From Martelella lutilitoris (GTDB lineage Bacteria; Pseudomonadota; Alphaproteobacteria; Rhizobiales; Rhizobiaceae): a stretch of 64,000 nt of DNA. Within the stretch, counting starts at the first letter, position 1. Each line of letters starts with the position of its first letter. The position numbers and the translations under genes are program-made. Location: NCBI RefSeq assembly GCF_016598595.1, contig NZ_CP066788.1:124001-188000 (forward strand), written 5' to 3'. This document shows positions 43,978 to 53,098 of this stretch, piece by piece. Below the pieces are notes generated by a model. It did no database searches, was not told where the DNA came from, and was given only the letters and a program-made list of their open reading frames with translations.

Positions 43978-45021
43978 ATGACTTCTCATTCTATCGCACC
44001 CAGCGCGGATGCAGCGCAGATCGGCATCAAGGTCCGGCGTCAGACCCTCTCCGGGATCATTGCGCTGAGCCTGTTCGTGTTCGCTTTGGTTGCGCTCGCG
44101 GCCATGCCGTGGTGGGCCAAGACCGGCACGATCCGCATGGTGCTCGAACTGTGCTGCTACATTCTGGCGGCGCAGATGTGGAACCTGCTCGCCGGTTATG
44201 CCGGGCTGGTTTCGGTCGGCCAGCAGGCGTTCATGGGCGCGGCCGGCTATGCGCTGTTCGTCATGGCGCAGACCTTCGGCATCAACCCGTTCCTCGCCAT
44301 CTTCCTGTCGCTGCTGGCGCCCGCCGTGCTCGCCGTTCCCTGCTATATGCTGCTGCACCGGCTGGACGGGCCCTACTTCGCCATCGGCACATGGGTGGTG
44401 GCCGAGGTGTTCCGTCTCGTGGCGTCCAATCTTGGCTGGGTCAATGCCGGGGCCGGCATGTCCCTGGGCGTGATGCGGGATTATTCCACCTTCGAGCGCA
44501 ACATCGCCATGTCGCTTCTCTGCGCGCTGATGATCCTCGTCGCCATCGGCGGCGGCTACTGGTTCCTGCGCTCGCGCTTCGGCCTTGCGCTGATCGCCAT
44601 GCGGGACAACCCGGTGGCGGCGGCAAGCCAGGGCGTCAATGTCCGCCGTCTGCGGTTCATGGTCTATGTCGCCGCAGCCGTGGGATGCGGTCTGGCGGGG
44701 TCGGTCTATTTCATGGCGCAATTGCGCATCAACCCCGCCTCGGCCTTTGATCCGATGTGGTCCAATGTCGCGATCTTCATCGTGATGATCGGCGGCATCG
44801 GCACCATCGAAGGCGTGCTGATCGGCGCACTCATCTACTTCATCGCGGATCGTTATTTCGGCGAATATGGCGCGAGCTACTTCATCGTGCTCGGCGTAAT
44901 GACCGTGCTGGTCGCGCTCTATGCCCGCACCGGCATCTGGGGGATGATCTCCAAACGTTGGGACGCCCCGTGGTTCCCCATCCGGCGCCATCTGATTGTC
45001 GCGAAGGAGGATAGGCCATGA
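43978..45021 (+). CDS. livM: Liv-type ABC transporter permease (LivM), set 1
   Basis: The 347-residue permease has about ten membrane segments and the LivM motifs WNLLAGYAGLVSVGQQAFMG, LDGPYFAIGTWVVAE and AMRDNPVAAASQGVN with IGGIGTIEGVLIGAL. Three bases separate it from livH; it overlaps the next gene by four bases (ATGA). Confidence 0.93.
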   Translation: MTSHSIAPSADAAQIGIKVRRQTLSGIIALSLFVFALVALAAMPWWAKTGTIRMVLELCCYILAAQMWNLLAGYAGLVSVGQQAFMGAAGYALFVMAQTFGINPFLAIFLSLLAPAVLAVPCYMLLHRLDGPYFAIGTWVVAEVFRLVASNLGWVNAGAGMSLGVMRDYSTFERNIAMSLLCALMILVAIGGGYWFLRSRFGLALIAMRDNPVAAASQGVNVRRLRFMVYVAAAVGCGLAGSVYFMAQLRINPASAFDPMWSNVAIFIVMIGGIGTIEGVLIGALIYFIADRYFGEYGASYFIVLGVMTVLVALYARTGIWGMISKRWDAPWFPIRRHLIVAKEDRP

Positions 45022-46037
45022 AGGCGGTCATCTTCGACACCGTCGGTCAACCGTTGCGCGTCGGCGACAGGCCCGATCCGACGCCGGCGCCCGACGAGGT
45101 CGTGCTGAGGGTCGCCGCCTGCGGCATCTGCGGCAGCGACCTGCACATCACCGAGGATCCCGAGCCCTTCGGCATTGCCGGCGATTTCGTGCTCGGCCAT
45201 GAAATCGCCGGCGAGGTGGTGGCGACCGGCGGCGGCGTCGACACGCTGAAGCCGGGCGACCTGGTTGCCGTCGTGCCGATGCGCGGCTGCGGGCACTGCG
45301 CGCGTTGTCTTGCCGGCGATCCGGCGCGCTGCCCGGAGATGACGCTGATCGGCGGCGGCTATGCGGACTATGTCTGCGTTGCAGCCCGCCAGTGCCGCGT
45401 GCTGCCCGAGGGGGTTGCGGCAAGCGACGCTGCGCTCGCCGAACCGCTTTCGGTAGCGCTGCACTGCATCGTCCGCTCCGGCATGAAGCCGGGCGATCGC
45501 GTCGCCATTCTCGGCGCCGGGCCGATCGGTCTGCTGGTCGCCTTCTGGGCGCGGCGGCTGGGGGCTGCAAGCGTGGTGATGGCCGATCTCTACGATCATC
45601 AGGCTGAACGCGCCCGCGCTCTGGGGGCGACGGGCTTTGCGCTTTCAGGCGCGGGTCTTGCCGAAAACCTCAGCGATCAGTGCGGCGGCCCGCCCGATAT
45701 CGTTTTCGAATGCGTCGGTAAGCCCGGCCTTCTGCAAGCGGCAGCCGAGGCTGTCCGGCTGCAGGGCAAGGTGATCGGCGTCGGTCTTTGCATCGGCGGC
45801 GATGAATGGGACCCGTTCGTGGCGCTCTCCAAGGAGATCGACCTGATCTTTTCGGTCTTTTTCCATCAGAGGAATGAATTCGGCGTGGCGCTCGACGCGC
45901 TTGCCAAGGGAGCCGTGGTCGCGCCGCAGGCGATCATCACCGACCGCATCGGGCTTTCGCCCGTGCCCCAGGTCTTCGAAGGCCTGCGCCGGCGCACCAC
46001 CCAATGCAAGGTGCTGATCCAGCCCGAACTTGCCTGA
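45018..46037 (+). CDS. Zinc-dependent medium-chain alcohol dehydrogenase
   Basis: The 339-residue enzyme has the catalytic zinc motif ACGICGSDLHI with VLGHEIAGEV, the structural zinc CGHCARCLAGDPARC, and the cofactor loop LGAGPIGLLVAFWAR. It is of the threonine/2,3-butanediol dehydrogenase branch. Cotranscription with the Liv importer suggests it oxidises an imported hydroxy compound or a side chain. Start overlaps livM by four bases. Confidence 0.9.
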   Translation: MKAVIFDTVGQPLRVGDRPDPTPAPDEVVLRVAACGICGSDLHITEDPEPFGIAGDFVLGHEIAGEVVATGGGVDTLKPGDLVAVVPMRGCGHCARCLAGDPARCPEMTLIGGGYADYVCVAARQCRVLPEGVAASDAALAEPLSVALHCIVRSGMKPGDRVAILGAGPIGLLVAFWARRLGAASVVMADLYDHQAERARALGATGFALSGAGLAENLSDQCGGPPDIVFECVGKPGLLQAAAEAVRLQGKVIGVGLCIGGDEWDPFVALSKEIDLIFSVFFHQRNEFGVALDALAKGAVVAPQAIITDRIGLSPVPQVFEGLRRRTTQCKVLIQPELA

Positions 46038-46047
46038 AGGAGAGGAT

Positions 46048-46845
46048 ATGACTGTTCAGTTTGAGACATCAGAATACGAGATCGGCGGCGTTCATACGGT
46101 GGTGAAGGCCATCGGAAAGGGCAAGCCGGTGCTGTTCCTGCATGGCGCGGCGACGCTGGAAGGCTTCGATTTCGCCGAAGGCCTGGCCGATCGTTTCCGG
46201 GTCTATTGCCCGAGCCATCCCGGCATGGGCTATTCGGGCGATGCGCCGCATATTTCAGGGTCGATGGATATCATCATCCATTATCTGAACCTGCTCGACG
46301 CGATGGCGCTTCCGGAAAAGCCGCACCTGATCGGCTTTTCGATGGGCGGCTGGCTTGCCACCGAACTGGCGGCCGTTGCCGGCGACCGGTTCGACCGCGT
46401 CGTGCTGCTCGCGCCGGCCGGCCTCAATGATCCCGACCATCCTGCGACCGATCTCGGATCGATCGCGCCGCAGGATCTTCCCGGCTTTCTGGCGCATGAC
46501 GCTTCGGTCGCGCTTCGGTACTTCCCCGATGGCTCCGATCCCGCTTTCGCCGAGAAATTCGGCGCCGATCGCGCCCGCGAGGGTGAGACGGTCGGGCGGA
46601 TCTGCGCGCCCTTCGGCATGGGTCACCCCAATCTGCGCCGCATGCTCGCCCGGATATCCAATCCGGCGCTGGTGGTCTGGGGCGACAAGGACAGGCTTCT
46701 GCCGGCGAGCCAGCTGCCCTTGTGGGTGGAGCAATTGCCGAACGGCCAGGCGCTGTTGATCGAAGGGGCCGGCCACCTGCTCCTGCAGGAGCAGCCCGAT
46801 AGCGTGACAAAGATCGGCGACTTTCTCGCCGGACCAACATTGTAG
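46048..46845 (+). CDS. Alpha/beta hydrolase (possible C-C or ester hydrolase)
   Basis: The 265-residue enzyme has HGAATL as oxyanion part, the nucleophile elbow GFSMGGW (S98), Asp in WGDKDRLLP (D215) and His in GAGHLLLQE (H243). It resembles meta-cleavage product hydrolases and ester hydrolases. ATG 46048 is preceded by AAGGAGAGG. The monooxygenase follows 11 bases later. Confidence 0.88.
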   Translation: MTVQFETSEYEIGGVHTVVKAIGKGKPVLFLHGAATLEGFDFAEGLADRFRVYCPSHPGMGYSGDAPHISGSMDIIIHYLNLLDAMALPEKPHLIGFSMGGWLATELAAVAGDRFDRVVLLAPAGLNDPDHPATDLGSIAPQDLPGFLAHDASVALRYFPDGSDPAFAEKFGADRAREGETVGRICAPFGMGHPNLRRMLARISNPALVVWGDKDRLLPASQLPLWVEQLPNGQALLIEGAGHLLLQEQPDSVTKIGDFLAGPTL

Positions 46846-46856
46846 GAGGAGATGAC

Positions 46857-48074
46857 ATGAACAAACATGTGAAGCCCGGATACTGGGGCGACAGCGTCGA
46901 TTATCGCGACATCCTGAAAAAGATCGCGGATATCGGCCCGACGCTCGAAGCCAATGCGCCGGCGGACGAGGAAGCGGGCGAACTGACGAAGGAAAGCTTC
47001 GAGGCGCTGAAGCCGCTGCGTTTCTCGCATCTGATGGCCACGGAAGAGCTCGGCGGCGCGCAGATGCGCCCGACCGAGGTTCTGCAACTGATCGAGGCGG
47101 TGACCTGGTGGTCGGGCTCGGCCGGCTGGGTGTCGATGGTGCATTGCTGCATCGGCGCGATGTCGGCGGCGTTCCTGCCCGACAGCGCGGTCGAACGGCT
47201 GTTCGAACCCGGCAGCGACAATCGCTTCTCGGGCCAGGGCGCGCCGCTTGGCATGCTCAAGAAGGTCGATGGAGGCTACACGCTGACCGGCAAGTGGAGC
47301 TACGGATCGGGCTTCAGCCATGCAACCTGGTCGCATTCGGCCTGCTTCATCGATGACGGCAACGGAAAGCCGGCCAAGGATGCCGACGGCAATGTCATGG
47401 TCATGTGCGCCCATGCGCCGATCGGCGAGCATGAACAGCTTGGCAACTGGGATGTGCTCGGCCTCAAGGGTACCGGGTCGATCGATTACTCCGCCAAGGA
47501 TGTGTTCATTCCGGAGGATCTGGTGTTTCCGATCCTGTCGGCGCCGCCGCAGCGTCTGAAGGAATTGTTCAGCCTCGGCATTGTCGGTCTTGCATCGATC
47601 GGTCACACCGGCTGGGCCATGGGCACGGGCCGGCGCATGCTGGACGAGATCGCCAAATTCGCCCGCAGCAAGTCCGGCCGGGCCGGCATGCTCGGGGAAA
47701 GCGAGAAGTTCTGGTACGATTATGGCCGCGCGGAAGCCAATTATCGCGCCGCGCGCGCCTTCGTCATGGAAGTCTGGGGCGATATCGAGGCCAGCGCCGA
47801 GGCGGGCAAGATGATGACAACCCGCCAGATCAGCCTCGTTCATCTGGCCAAGGCCCAGATCCACGAGGTCGGCGTCGATGTCTGCAATTTCGCCTATCGC
47901 GCATCCGGCGGGGCTGGGCTCAGGGCCGGCGTGATCCAGCGCACCCTTCGCGACATGATGGTGGCGGCGAACCACTTCACCATCGCGCCGTCGCTTGTGA
48001 CGTCTGCCGGCCGCGACATCGGCGGGCTTTGGTCCGATCGGACCTGGCAGTTCTACGATCTGATCGAGAAGTAA
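46857..48074 (+). CDS. Flavin-dependent monooxygenase, acyl-CoA-dehydrogenase fold (group D)
   Basis: The 405-residue protein has the acyl-CoA dehydrogenase fold and matches the two-component oxygenase group that includes HsaA, HpaB/C2 hydroxylase and the large subunit of resorcinol hydroxylase. Landmarks are LMATEELGGAQMRPTEV, WSYGSGFSHATW, NWDVLGLKGTGS (flavin/substrate region) and FAYRASGGAGL near the end. It needs reduced flavin; the reductase gene follows by 61 bases. It likely hydroxylates a phenolic ring. The specific substrate is not deducible. Confidence 0.87.
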   Translation: MNKHVKPGYWGDSVDYRDILKKIADIGPTLEANAPADEEAGELTKESFEALKPLRFSHLMATEELGGAQMRPTEVLQLIEAVTWWSGSAGWVSMVHCCIGAMSAAFLPDSAVERLFEPGSDNRFSGQGAPLGMLKKVDGGYTLTGKWSYGSGFSHATWSHSACFIDDGNGKPAKDADGNVMVMCAHAPIGEHEQLGNWDVLGLKGTGSIDYSAKDVFIPEDLVFPILSAPPQRLKELFSLGIVGLASIGHTGWAMGTGRRMLDEIAKFARSKSGRAGMLGESEKFWYDYGRAEANYRAARAFVMEVWGDIEASAEAGKMMTTRQISLVHLAKAQIHEVGVDVCNFAYRASGGAGLRAGVIQRTLRDMMVAANHFTIAPSLVTSAGRDIGGLWSDRTWQFYDLIEK

Positions 48075-48135
48075 TAACCGAAGGGGGCGCAGAATATTGC
48101 GCCCCCTACCGAACAGACTGCCGGAGTAATGCCTG

Positions 48136-48696
48136 ATGCCTGAACACCATACCGTCGCCGAAGCCTTTCGCGAGGCTTTCCGTTGCCATCCAGCGGGCGT
48201 TGCGGTGATCACCGCCGATCCCGGCGATCAGCCGGTGGCGATGACCGTATCCTCGCTGATTTCCGTCAGCGGGTCGCCGCCGACCATCGCCTTTTCGCTT
48301 TCGGCGCGCTCGCGCTCCACGGCAACGGTGCTGCAGGCGGAAACCGTGGTTATCCATATGCTGCGCTATCCAGATCTGGAACTGGCGCGGCTGGGGGCCA
48401 CGCCCGGCGCCGACCGCTTCGGTCCGGGCATCGCCTGGACGCGGCTTCCGACCGGCGAGCCGCGCTACACCAATGTGTCGACATGGTTCAGGGCGCGCAT
48501 CAGCGGCACGCTGGCGGTCGAAGGGGCAACGCTGGTGGCCGCCGAATTGCTCGAAGGGGCGACCGCCGATCTTGCCGCGCCCGAACGGGAATCGCTGGTC
48601 TATCTGGATCGCCGCTGGCACCGGCTGCGCGAGGACAGCAGCGGCGTGGCGAGCCTCGCTTTGCTGGACGAGGAATACCGCGACGTCTTCCGCTGA
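48136..48696 (+). CDS. Flavin reductase domain protein, partner of the monooxygenase
   Basis: The 186-residue protein is of the Flavin_Reduct family (HpaC/HsaB type): FRCHPAGVAVITAD, GQ-like DQPVAMTVSSLISVSGSPPTIAFSLS and a YLDRRWHRL end. It supplies FMNH2 or FADH2 to the oxygenase encoded just before. It lacks the Lcl-type or NADH domain, so it uses NAD(P)H within the same fold. It is the last gene before a 205-base gap. Confidence 0.9.
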   Translation: MPEHHTVAEAFREAFRCHPAGVAVITADPGDQPVAMTVSSLISVSGSPPTIAFSLSARSRSTATVLQAETVVIHMLRYPDLELARLGATPGADRFGPGIAWTRLPTGEPRYTNVSTWFRARISGTLAVEGATLVAAELLEGATADLAAPERESLVYLDRRWHRLREDSSGVASLALLDEEYRDVFR

Positions 48697-48707
48697 AGCA
48701 CGCGGCG

Positions 48708-48808
48708 ATGCCGCCGGAATATAGCGCGACAGTGGATCGGGCTGTCGGAGGCGCGGTTTATAACCCGAAGCGATATTTTTGCGCAACTATCCGATCATGC
48801 CGCCGGAA
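48708..48808. repeat. 12-base direct repeats between the two halves of the island
   Basis: ATGCCGCCGGAA occurs at 48708-48719 and 48797-48808, 89 bases apart, flanking an AT-richer core with TTTATAA and ATATTTTT. It could be a regulatory site or a recombination scar; no function is claimed. Confidence 0.35.
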
Positions 48809-48901
48809 AGACAGGTCTAAGGTAGCGCAAGGAGGAAGCCAGCCCGGGCAACTGCAGCAGAAGCGCAAAGACGAGGCTGGTGAATGGAGGGGAAGAGGAT
48901 C

Positions 48902-49621
48902 ATGGCAATCCTTTCCGTAAAGGGTATGTCCAAAAGCTTCGGCGCGCTGAAGGTCGCCGACGACGTCAGTTTCGAGCTTGCCGAAGGCGAGGCGCTGGGC
49001 ATCATCGGCCCGAATGGCGCGGGGAAGTCCACGCTTTTCAACCTCATCACCGGCAATCTACGGCCGGACGGCGGGCAGGTAATGTTGGGCGACCGCGATG
49101 TCACCCGGGAGAGCCCGATGCAGCGCTGCATCAGCGGAATCGGCCGGTCGTTCCAGATCCCGCAGCCTTTCGACCATCTGTCGGTCTATGAGAACCTGCT
49201 CGTGGCCGCGCGCTTCGGCGGAGCCGTGGGCGCATCCGAGGCGCCGGGATTGTGCATGTCGATTCTGGCGCGGACGGGGCTGGAGCAACTGGCCCTCCAC
49301 AAGGCCGGCGTCCTGCCGCTGCTGAGCCGCAAGCGGCTGGAACTGGCGCGCGCGCTCGCCACAAGGCCGCGCGTTATCCTGCTTGACGAGATCGCCGGCG
49401 GGCTGACCGATGGGGAGTGCGCGGAGCTCGTAACCACGATCCGCGCAATCCACGCCGAGGGCACCGCCATTCTCTGGATCGAGCATGTCCTGCATGCATT
49501 GAACGCGGTGGTGTCGCGGCTGATGGTCCTGAACTTCGGTCGCATGCTGATGATCGGCGATCCGGAAGAGGTGATGGCCGCGCCCGAGGTGCGCGAAGTC
49601 TATCTGGGGATCGAGGCATGA
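48902..49621 (+). CDS. livG: Branched-chain-type ABC transporter ATPase (LivG), set 2
   Basis: The 239-residue ATPase has Walker A GPNGAGKS, FQIPQP, Walker B VILLDEIAGGL and IEHVLHALN. The signature region is LPLLSRKRLELARALA, not LSGGQ, matching the first LivG copy. ATG at 48902 has AGAGG upstream; the longer frame adds six residues only. It overlaps livF by four bases (ATGA). Confidence 0.92.
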   Translation: MAILSVKGMSKSFGALKVADDVSFELAEGEALGIIGPNGAGKSTLFNLITGNLRPDGGQVMLGDRDVTRESPMQRCISGIGRSFQIPQPFDHLSVYENLLVAARFGGAVGASEAPGLCMSILARTGLEQLALHKAGVLPLLSRKRLELARALATRPRVILLDEIAGGLTDGECAELVTTIRAIHAEGTAILWIEHVLHALNAVVSRLMVLNFGRMLMIGDPEEVMAAPEVREVYLGIEA

Positions 49622-50331
49622 GCGCGCTTCTGGACATTCGCGATCTGACCGCCCATTACGGCGACTTCCAGGCCCTGTTCGGCATTGACCTGACGCTGAA
49701 TGAGGGCGAGACGCTGGCGATCATCGGGGCAAATGGCGCCGGCAAGACCACGCTGATGCGCGCCATCACCGGCATCGCCCGGGTAACGGCGGGCACGGCC
49801 GCCCTGAACGGCAAGCGCATCGACCGGCTCACCGCGCCCGATATTCTGCGCGCCGGCATCAGCATGGTGCCGGAGGGGCGGCGACTTTTCCCCAGCCTCA
49901 CCGTCGAGGAAAACCTGCTGATCGGCGCCCATGTCCGCAAGGGCAATGCCTTCTGGAACCTGTCGCGCATTTTCGAGCTCTTCCCGGTTCTGGCTGAGCG
50001 CCGCGGCCAGCCCGCCACCGCGTTATCCGGCGGCCAGCAGCAAATGGTCGCGATCGGACGGGCGCTGATGTCGAACCCGTCCGTGCTCCTGTGCGACGAA
50101 CTGAGCCTTGGTCTTGCGCCCGTTGTCATCCGCGAGATCTACGCCGCCTTCCCGACGATCCGCGAGAGCGGAACCGCGATCATCGTGGTCGAGCAGGACA
50201 TCGGCCAGGCGCTAAAGATCGCCGATGGCGTCCATTGCATGATGGAAGGCCGCATCACGCTGTCGGGCCCCCCTTGCGAACTGTCGCGCGATGCCATCCA
50301 CGACGCCTATTTCGGGATCAGTCACGCATGA
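49618..50331 (+). CDS. livF: Branched-chain-type ABC transporter ATPase (LivF), set 2
   Basis: The 237-residue ATPase has Walker A GANGAGKT, signature ALSGGQQQMVAIGRAL, Walker B LLCDELSLGLAP and the switch in VVEQDIG. It starts at ATG 49618 by four-base overlap, which excludes the longer frame that would read through livG in another frame. Confidence 0.93.
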   Translation: MSALLDIRDLTAHYGDFQALFGIDLTLNEGETLAIIGANGAGKTTLMRAITGIARVTAGTAALNGKRIDRLTAPDILRAGISMVPEGRRLFPSLTVEENLLIGAHVRKGNAFWNLSRIFELFPVLAERRGQPATALSGGQQQMVAIGRALMSNPSVLLCDELSLGLAPVVIREIYAAFPTIRESGTAIIVVEQDIGQALKIADGVHCMMEGRITLSGPPCELSRDAIHDAYFGISHA

Positions 50332-51191
50332 TTTGGCTTGAAACACTCATTCAGGGCTTGCTGCTCGGCGGATTGTACGCCCTGTTCGCTGCGGGGCTCA
50401 GCCTCGTCTTCGGCATTATGCGCCTGGTCAATCTGGCCCATGGCGACCTGATCGTCCTGGCGGCCTATCTTATCCTCGGCATCGGCACGGCCATGGGGCT
50501 GAACCCGTTCATCGCCGCGCTGATTGCCATGCCCATCATGTTCGCCCTCGGCTATGTGCTGCAGACCGTGCTTTTGAACCGCGTGCTGGGCGAGGACATC
50601 CTGCCGCCGCTGCTGGTCACCTTCGGGCTGTCCGTCGTCATCCAGAACGCGTTGCTGCAGCAGTTTACCGCCGACAGCCGCAAATTGCCGGTCGGTCCCA
50701 TCGAGGCGCAATCGCTGTCTTTCGGGTCGGTCAATGTCGGCATCATGCCGCTGATCACTTTCGCCTCGGCCATACTGGTGATCCTCTGCCTGAACCGGAT
50801 CTTCTATCGGACGGCGCTTGGCAGGGCGTTCCGGGCCACGTCCGATGATCCGGTGACGGTTCAGCTTATGGGAATCCGGCCAAGCCGCATTTTCGCGGTG
50901 GCGACGGGCATTGCCATGGTCGTCGCCACCATCGCCGCGCTGTATCTGGGCGCGCGCGCCAATTTCGATCCGTCCATCGGTCCCGCCCGCCTTCTCTATG
51001 CCTTCGAGGCGGTTATCATCGGCGGGCTCGGGAGCCTGTGGGGCACGCTGATCGGCGGGCTGGTCATCGGCGTCGCGCAGGCCTTCGGCGCGGCGCTCAA
51101 CCCGCAATGGCAGATCCTGGCGGGCCATGTCGCCTTTGTTGTCGTGCTGCTGTTGCGGCCGCGCGGGCTGTTTCCGCGCGCCTATGATTGA
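50328..51191 (+). CDS. livH: Liv-type ABC transporter permease (LivH), set 2
   Basis: The 287-residue permease begins MIWLETLIQGLLLGGLYALF and carries FGIMRLVNLAHGDLIV, LLVTFGLSVVIQNALLQ and FEAVIIGGLGSLWGTLIGG. It starts at ATG 50328, overlapping livF (ATGA). Close paralogue of the first LivH. Confidence 0.93.
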   Translation: MIWLETLIQGLLLGGLYALFAAGLSLVFGIMRLVNLAHGDLIVLAAYLILGIGTAMGLNPFIAALIAMPIMFALGYVLQTVLLNRVLGEDILPPLLVTFGLSVVIQNALLQQFTADSRKLPVGPIEAQSLSFGSVNVGIMPLITFASAILVILCLNRIFYRTALGRAFRATSDDPVTVQLMGIRPSRIFAVATGIAMVVATIAALYLGARANFDPSIGPARLLYAFEAVIIGGLGSLWGTLIGGLVIGVAQAFGAALNPQWQILAGHVAFVVVLLLRPRGLFPRAYD

Positions 51192-51200
51192 GGACCGGCC

Positions 51201-52232
51201 ATGAGAAAATCCCTGGAACTCCTCTTCGTTGCCATCCTCGTCGCCATCATGGCGATCATCCCGCTGTTCGGCCTGCGCGCGCTGGTGCAGGACCTGTTCA
51301 TGGTGTTGTGCCTGCTGGTTCTGGCATTGAACTGGAACATGCTTGCCGGCTTTGCCGGCCTCGTCTCCGTCGGCCAGCAGCTTTTCGTCGGCGTCGGCGC
51401 CTATTCGATGTTCGCAGCCGTTATCCTGTGGGGTATTGATCCCCTGACCGGCGCGGTGATCGGCGGCTTGGTCGCCATGGCGCTGTCGGTCCCGGTCGCC
51501 TTCTTCACGTTTCGTCTGAACGGCGCCTATTTCGCCATCGCGACATGGGCGGTTGCCGAAATCGGCCGGCTTTCCATCGGCCAGTGGCGCGCGCTTGGCG
51601 GCGGCACGGGCACCGCTCTGCCGCGTGGAGCCGCGCGCGATATGCCCGGCGTTCAGCTCCTGCGCGACGTTCTCGACATTTCGGGTGCGGCGGCCGTCGA
51701 TGTACTGACCTACTGGCTGGCGCTGGGGCTGGTCGTGGTGATGCTGGTCGCCAGCTGGCTGTTCCTGCGCTCGCGCATGGGGCTCGGCCTGCAGGCCATG
51801 CGCGACAATCCCGTCGCGGCCCGATCCGTCGGCGTCGATGCCGTGCGCCTCAAGGCGCTGGTCTTCCTGTTGACCGCGTTTGGCACCGGACTTTGCGGCG
51901 CGCTGATCTTCATACAGACCGGACGCATTGCGCCCGACGCCGCGTTTTCGGTGATCGACTGGACGGCCTTCGTCATTTTCATTGTCGTCATCGGCGGTAT
52001 CGGCACCTTGCCAGGCCCGATCGTCGGCGTGTTGGTCTTTTACGGCCTGCAGCGGCTGCTTTCCGACTACGGCACGGTCTATCTGATCGTTCTGGGCGTG
52101 ATCGGCATCGTGATCATGCTGTTCGAAAAGAGGGGATTGTGGGGCGGCCTGATTCAGCGGACCGGTTTCGACCTGCTGTCGCTTGAACACATCCCGCCTG
52201 GACCCGGTCCCGATAAACGCACAACAACCTGA
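51201..52232 (+). CDS. livM: Liv-type ABC transporter permease (LivM), set 2
   Basis: The 343-residue permease has the WNMLAGFAGLVSVGQQLFVG motif, LNGAYFAIATWAVAEIGRLS and AMRDNPVAARSVGVDAVRLK, IGGIGTLPGPIVG. Nine bases separate it from livH. No binding protein is adjacent; the paralogous one at 59611 probably serves this set. Confidence 0.93.
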   Translation: MRKSLELLFVAILVAIMAIIPLFGLRALVQDLFMVLCLLVLALNWNMLAGFAGLVSVGQQLFVGVGAYSMFAAVILWGIDPLTGAVIGGLVAMALSVPVAFFTFRLNGAYFAIATWAVAEIGRLSIGQWRALGGGTGTALPRGAARDMPGVQLLRDVLDISGAAAVDVLTYWLALGLVVVMLVASWLFLRSRMGLGLQAMRDNPVAARSVGVDAVRLKALVFLLTAFGTGLCGALIFIQTGRIAPDAAFSVIDWTAFVIFIVVIGGIGTLPGPIVGVLVFYGLQRLLSDYGTVYLIVLGVIGIVIMLFEKRGLWGGLIQRTGFDLLSLEHIPPGPGPDKRTTT

Positions 52233-52254
52233 TGCGCCCGAGGAGGAGCAACGC

Positions 52255-53091
52255 ATGAGCTATTTCAACGAAACGACGTCAGCCGACACGGTCAACGCCC
52301 GCATGGGGCCTGAAACCGATCCGCGTCTTGCCGAAGTCATGACATGTCTCGTTCGCCACATTCATGACTTTGCCAAGGAAATCCAGCTGACGCAGGACGA
52401 GTGGGAGTATGCGATCGCCTTTCTGACCAAAACCGGCCAGATGTGCTCGCAGGAGCGGCAGGAATTCATTCTGCTGTCGGACGTTCTGGGCGTTTCCATG
52501 CTGGTCGACGCGATCAACAACCGGCGTCCCGAAGGCGCGACCGAGAACACCGTTTTCGGGCCGTTCCATGTCGACGGGGCGCCGATCCGGCAGATGGGCG
52601 ACAATATCTCCCTGGATGGCAAGGGCGAAAGCTGCCTGTTCGAGGGCCGGGTGCTGGACCGCGACGGCAATCCGATCGAAGGCGCGACGGTGGACGTCTG
52701 GTCGGACAATGCCGAGGGCTATTATGACGTTCAGCAGCCGGGCATCCAGCCGAAATGGAACAATCGCGGACGGTTCATCACCGGGGCGGACGGCCGCTAC
52801 AGCTTCGTCGGCATCAAGCCGGTCAGCTACCCGATCCCCGATGACGGGCCGGTGGGACAGATGCTCGGCCATCTCGGCCGCCACCCCTACCGCCCCGCGC
52901 ATATGCACTATCTCGTCACCGCGCCGGGCTATCAGAAACTGGTGACACACACCTTTGTCGGCGGTGACGAATATCTGGAATCCGACGCGGTGTTCGGCGT
53001 CAAGAAATCGCTGATTGCGCCGTATGAGAGGGTTGAGGGCAGCACCACGCAATGGCGCTCTCCGTTCGACTTCGTCCTCGTATCATTGTGA
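52255..53091 (+). CDS. Intradiol ring-cleavage dioxygenase (hydroxyquinol 1,2-dioxygenase-like)
   Basis: The 278-residue enzyme has the N-terminal dioxygenase dimer domain (about residues 20-100, with LTQDEWEYAIAFLTKTGQ and LLSDVLGVSMLVDAINNR) and the catalytic domain. The Fe(III) ligands are visible as Tyr in EGYYDVQQ (Y156/157), Tyr in PVSYPIPDDGPVG (Y192) and His-His in RPAHMHYLV (H216, H218). This pattern and the PPxxPFHV-like VFGPFHVDGAP match hydroxyquinol and catechol 1,2-dioxygenases; the nearby maleylacetate reductase favours hydroxyquinol. The product would be maleylacetate. ATG 52255 has GGAGGAGC upstream. Confidence 0.9.
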   Translation: MSYFNETTSADTVNARMGPETDPRLAEVMTCLVRHIHDFAKEIQLTQDEWEYAIAFLTKTGQMCSQERQEFILLSDVLGVSMLVDAINNRRPEGATENTVFGPFHVDGAPIRQMGDNISLDGKGESCLFEGRVLDRDGNPIEGATVDVWSDNAEGYYDVQQPGIQPKWNNRGRFITGADGRYSFVGIKPVSYPIPDDGPVGQMLGHLGRHPYRPAHMHYLVTAPGYQKLVTHTFVGGDEYLESDAVFGVKKSLIAPYERVEGSTTQWRSPFDFVLVSL

Positions 53092-53098
53092 GGTCTGA

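Noticed and set aside
50322..52256. A 644-residue minus-strand open frame opposite livH and livM
   Set aside because: Asp/Arg/Gln-rich antisense translation of hydrophobic permeases, a typical artefact.
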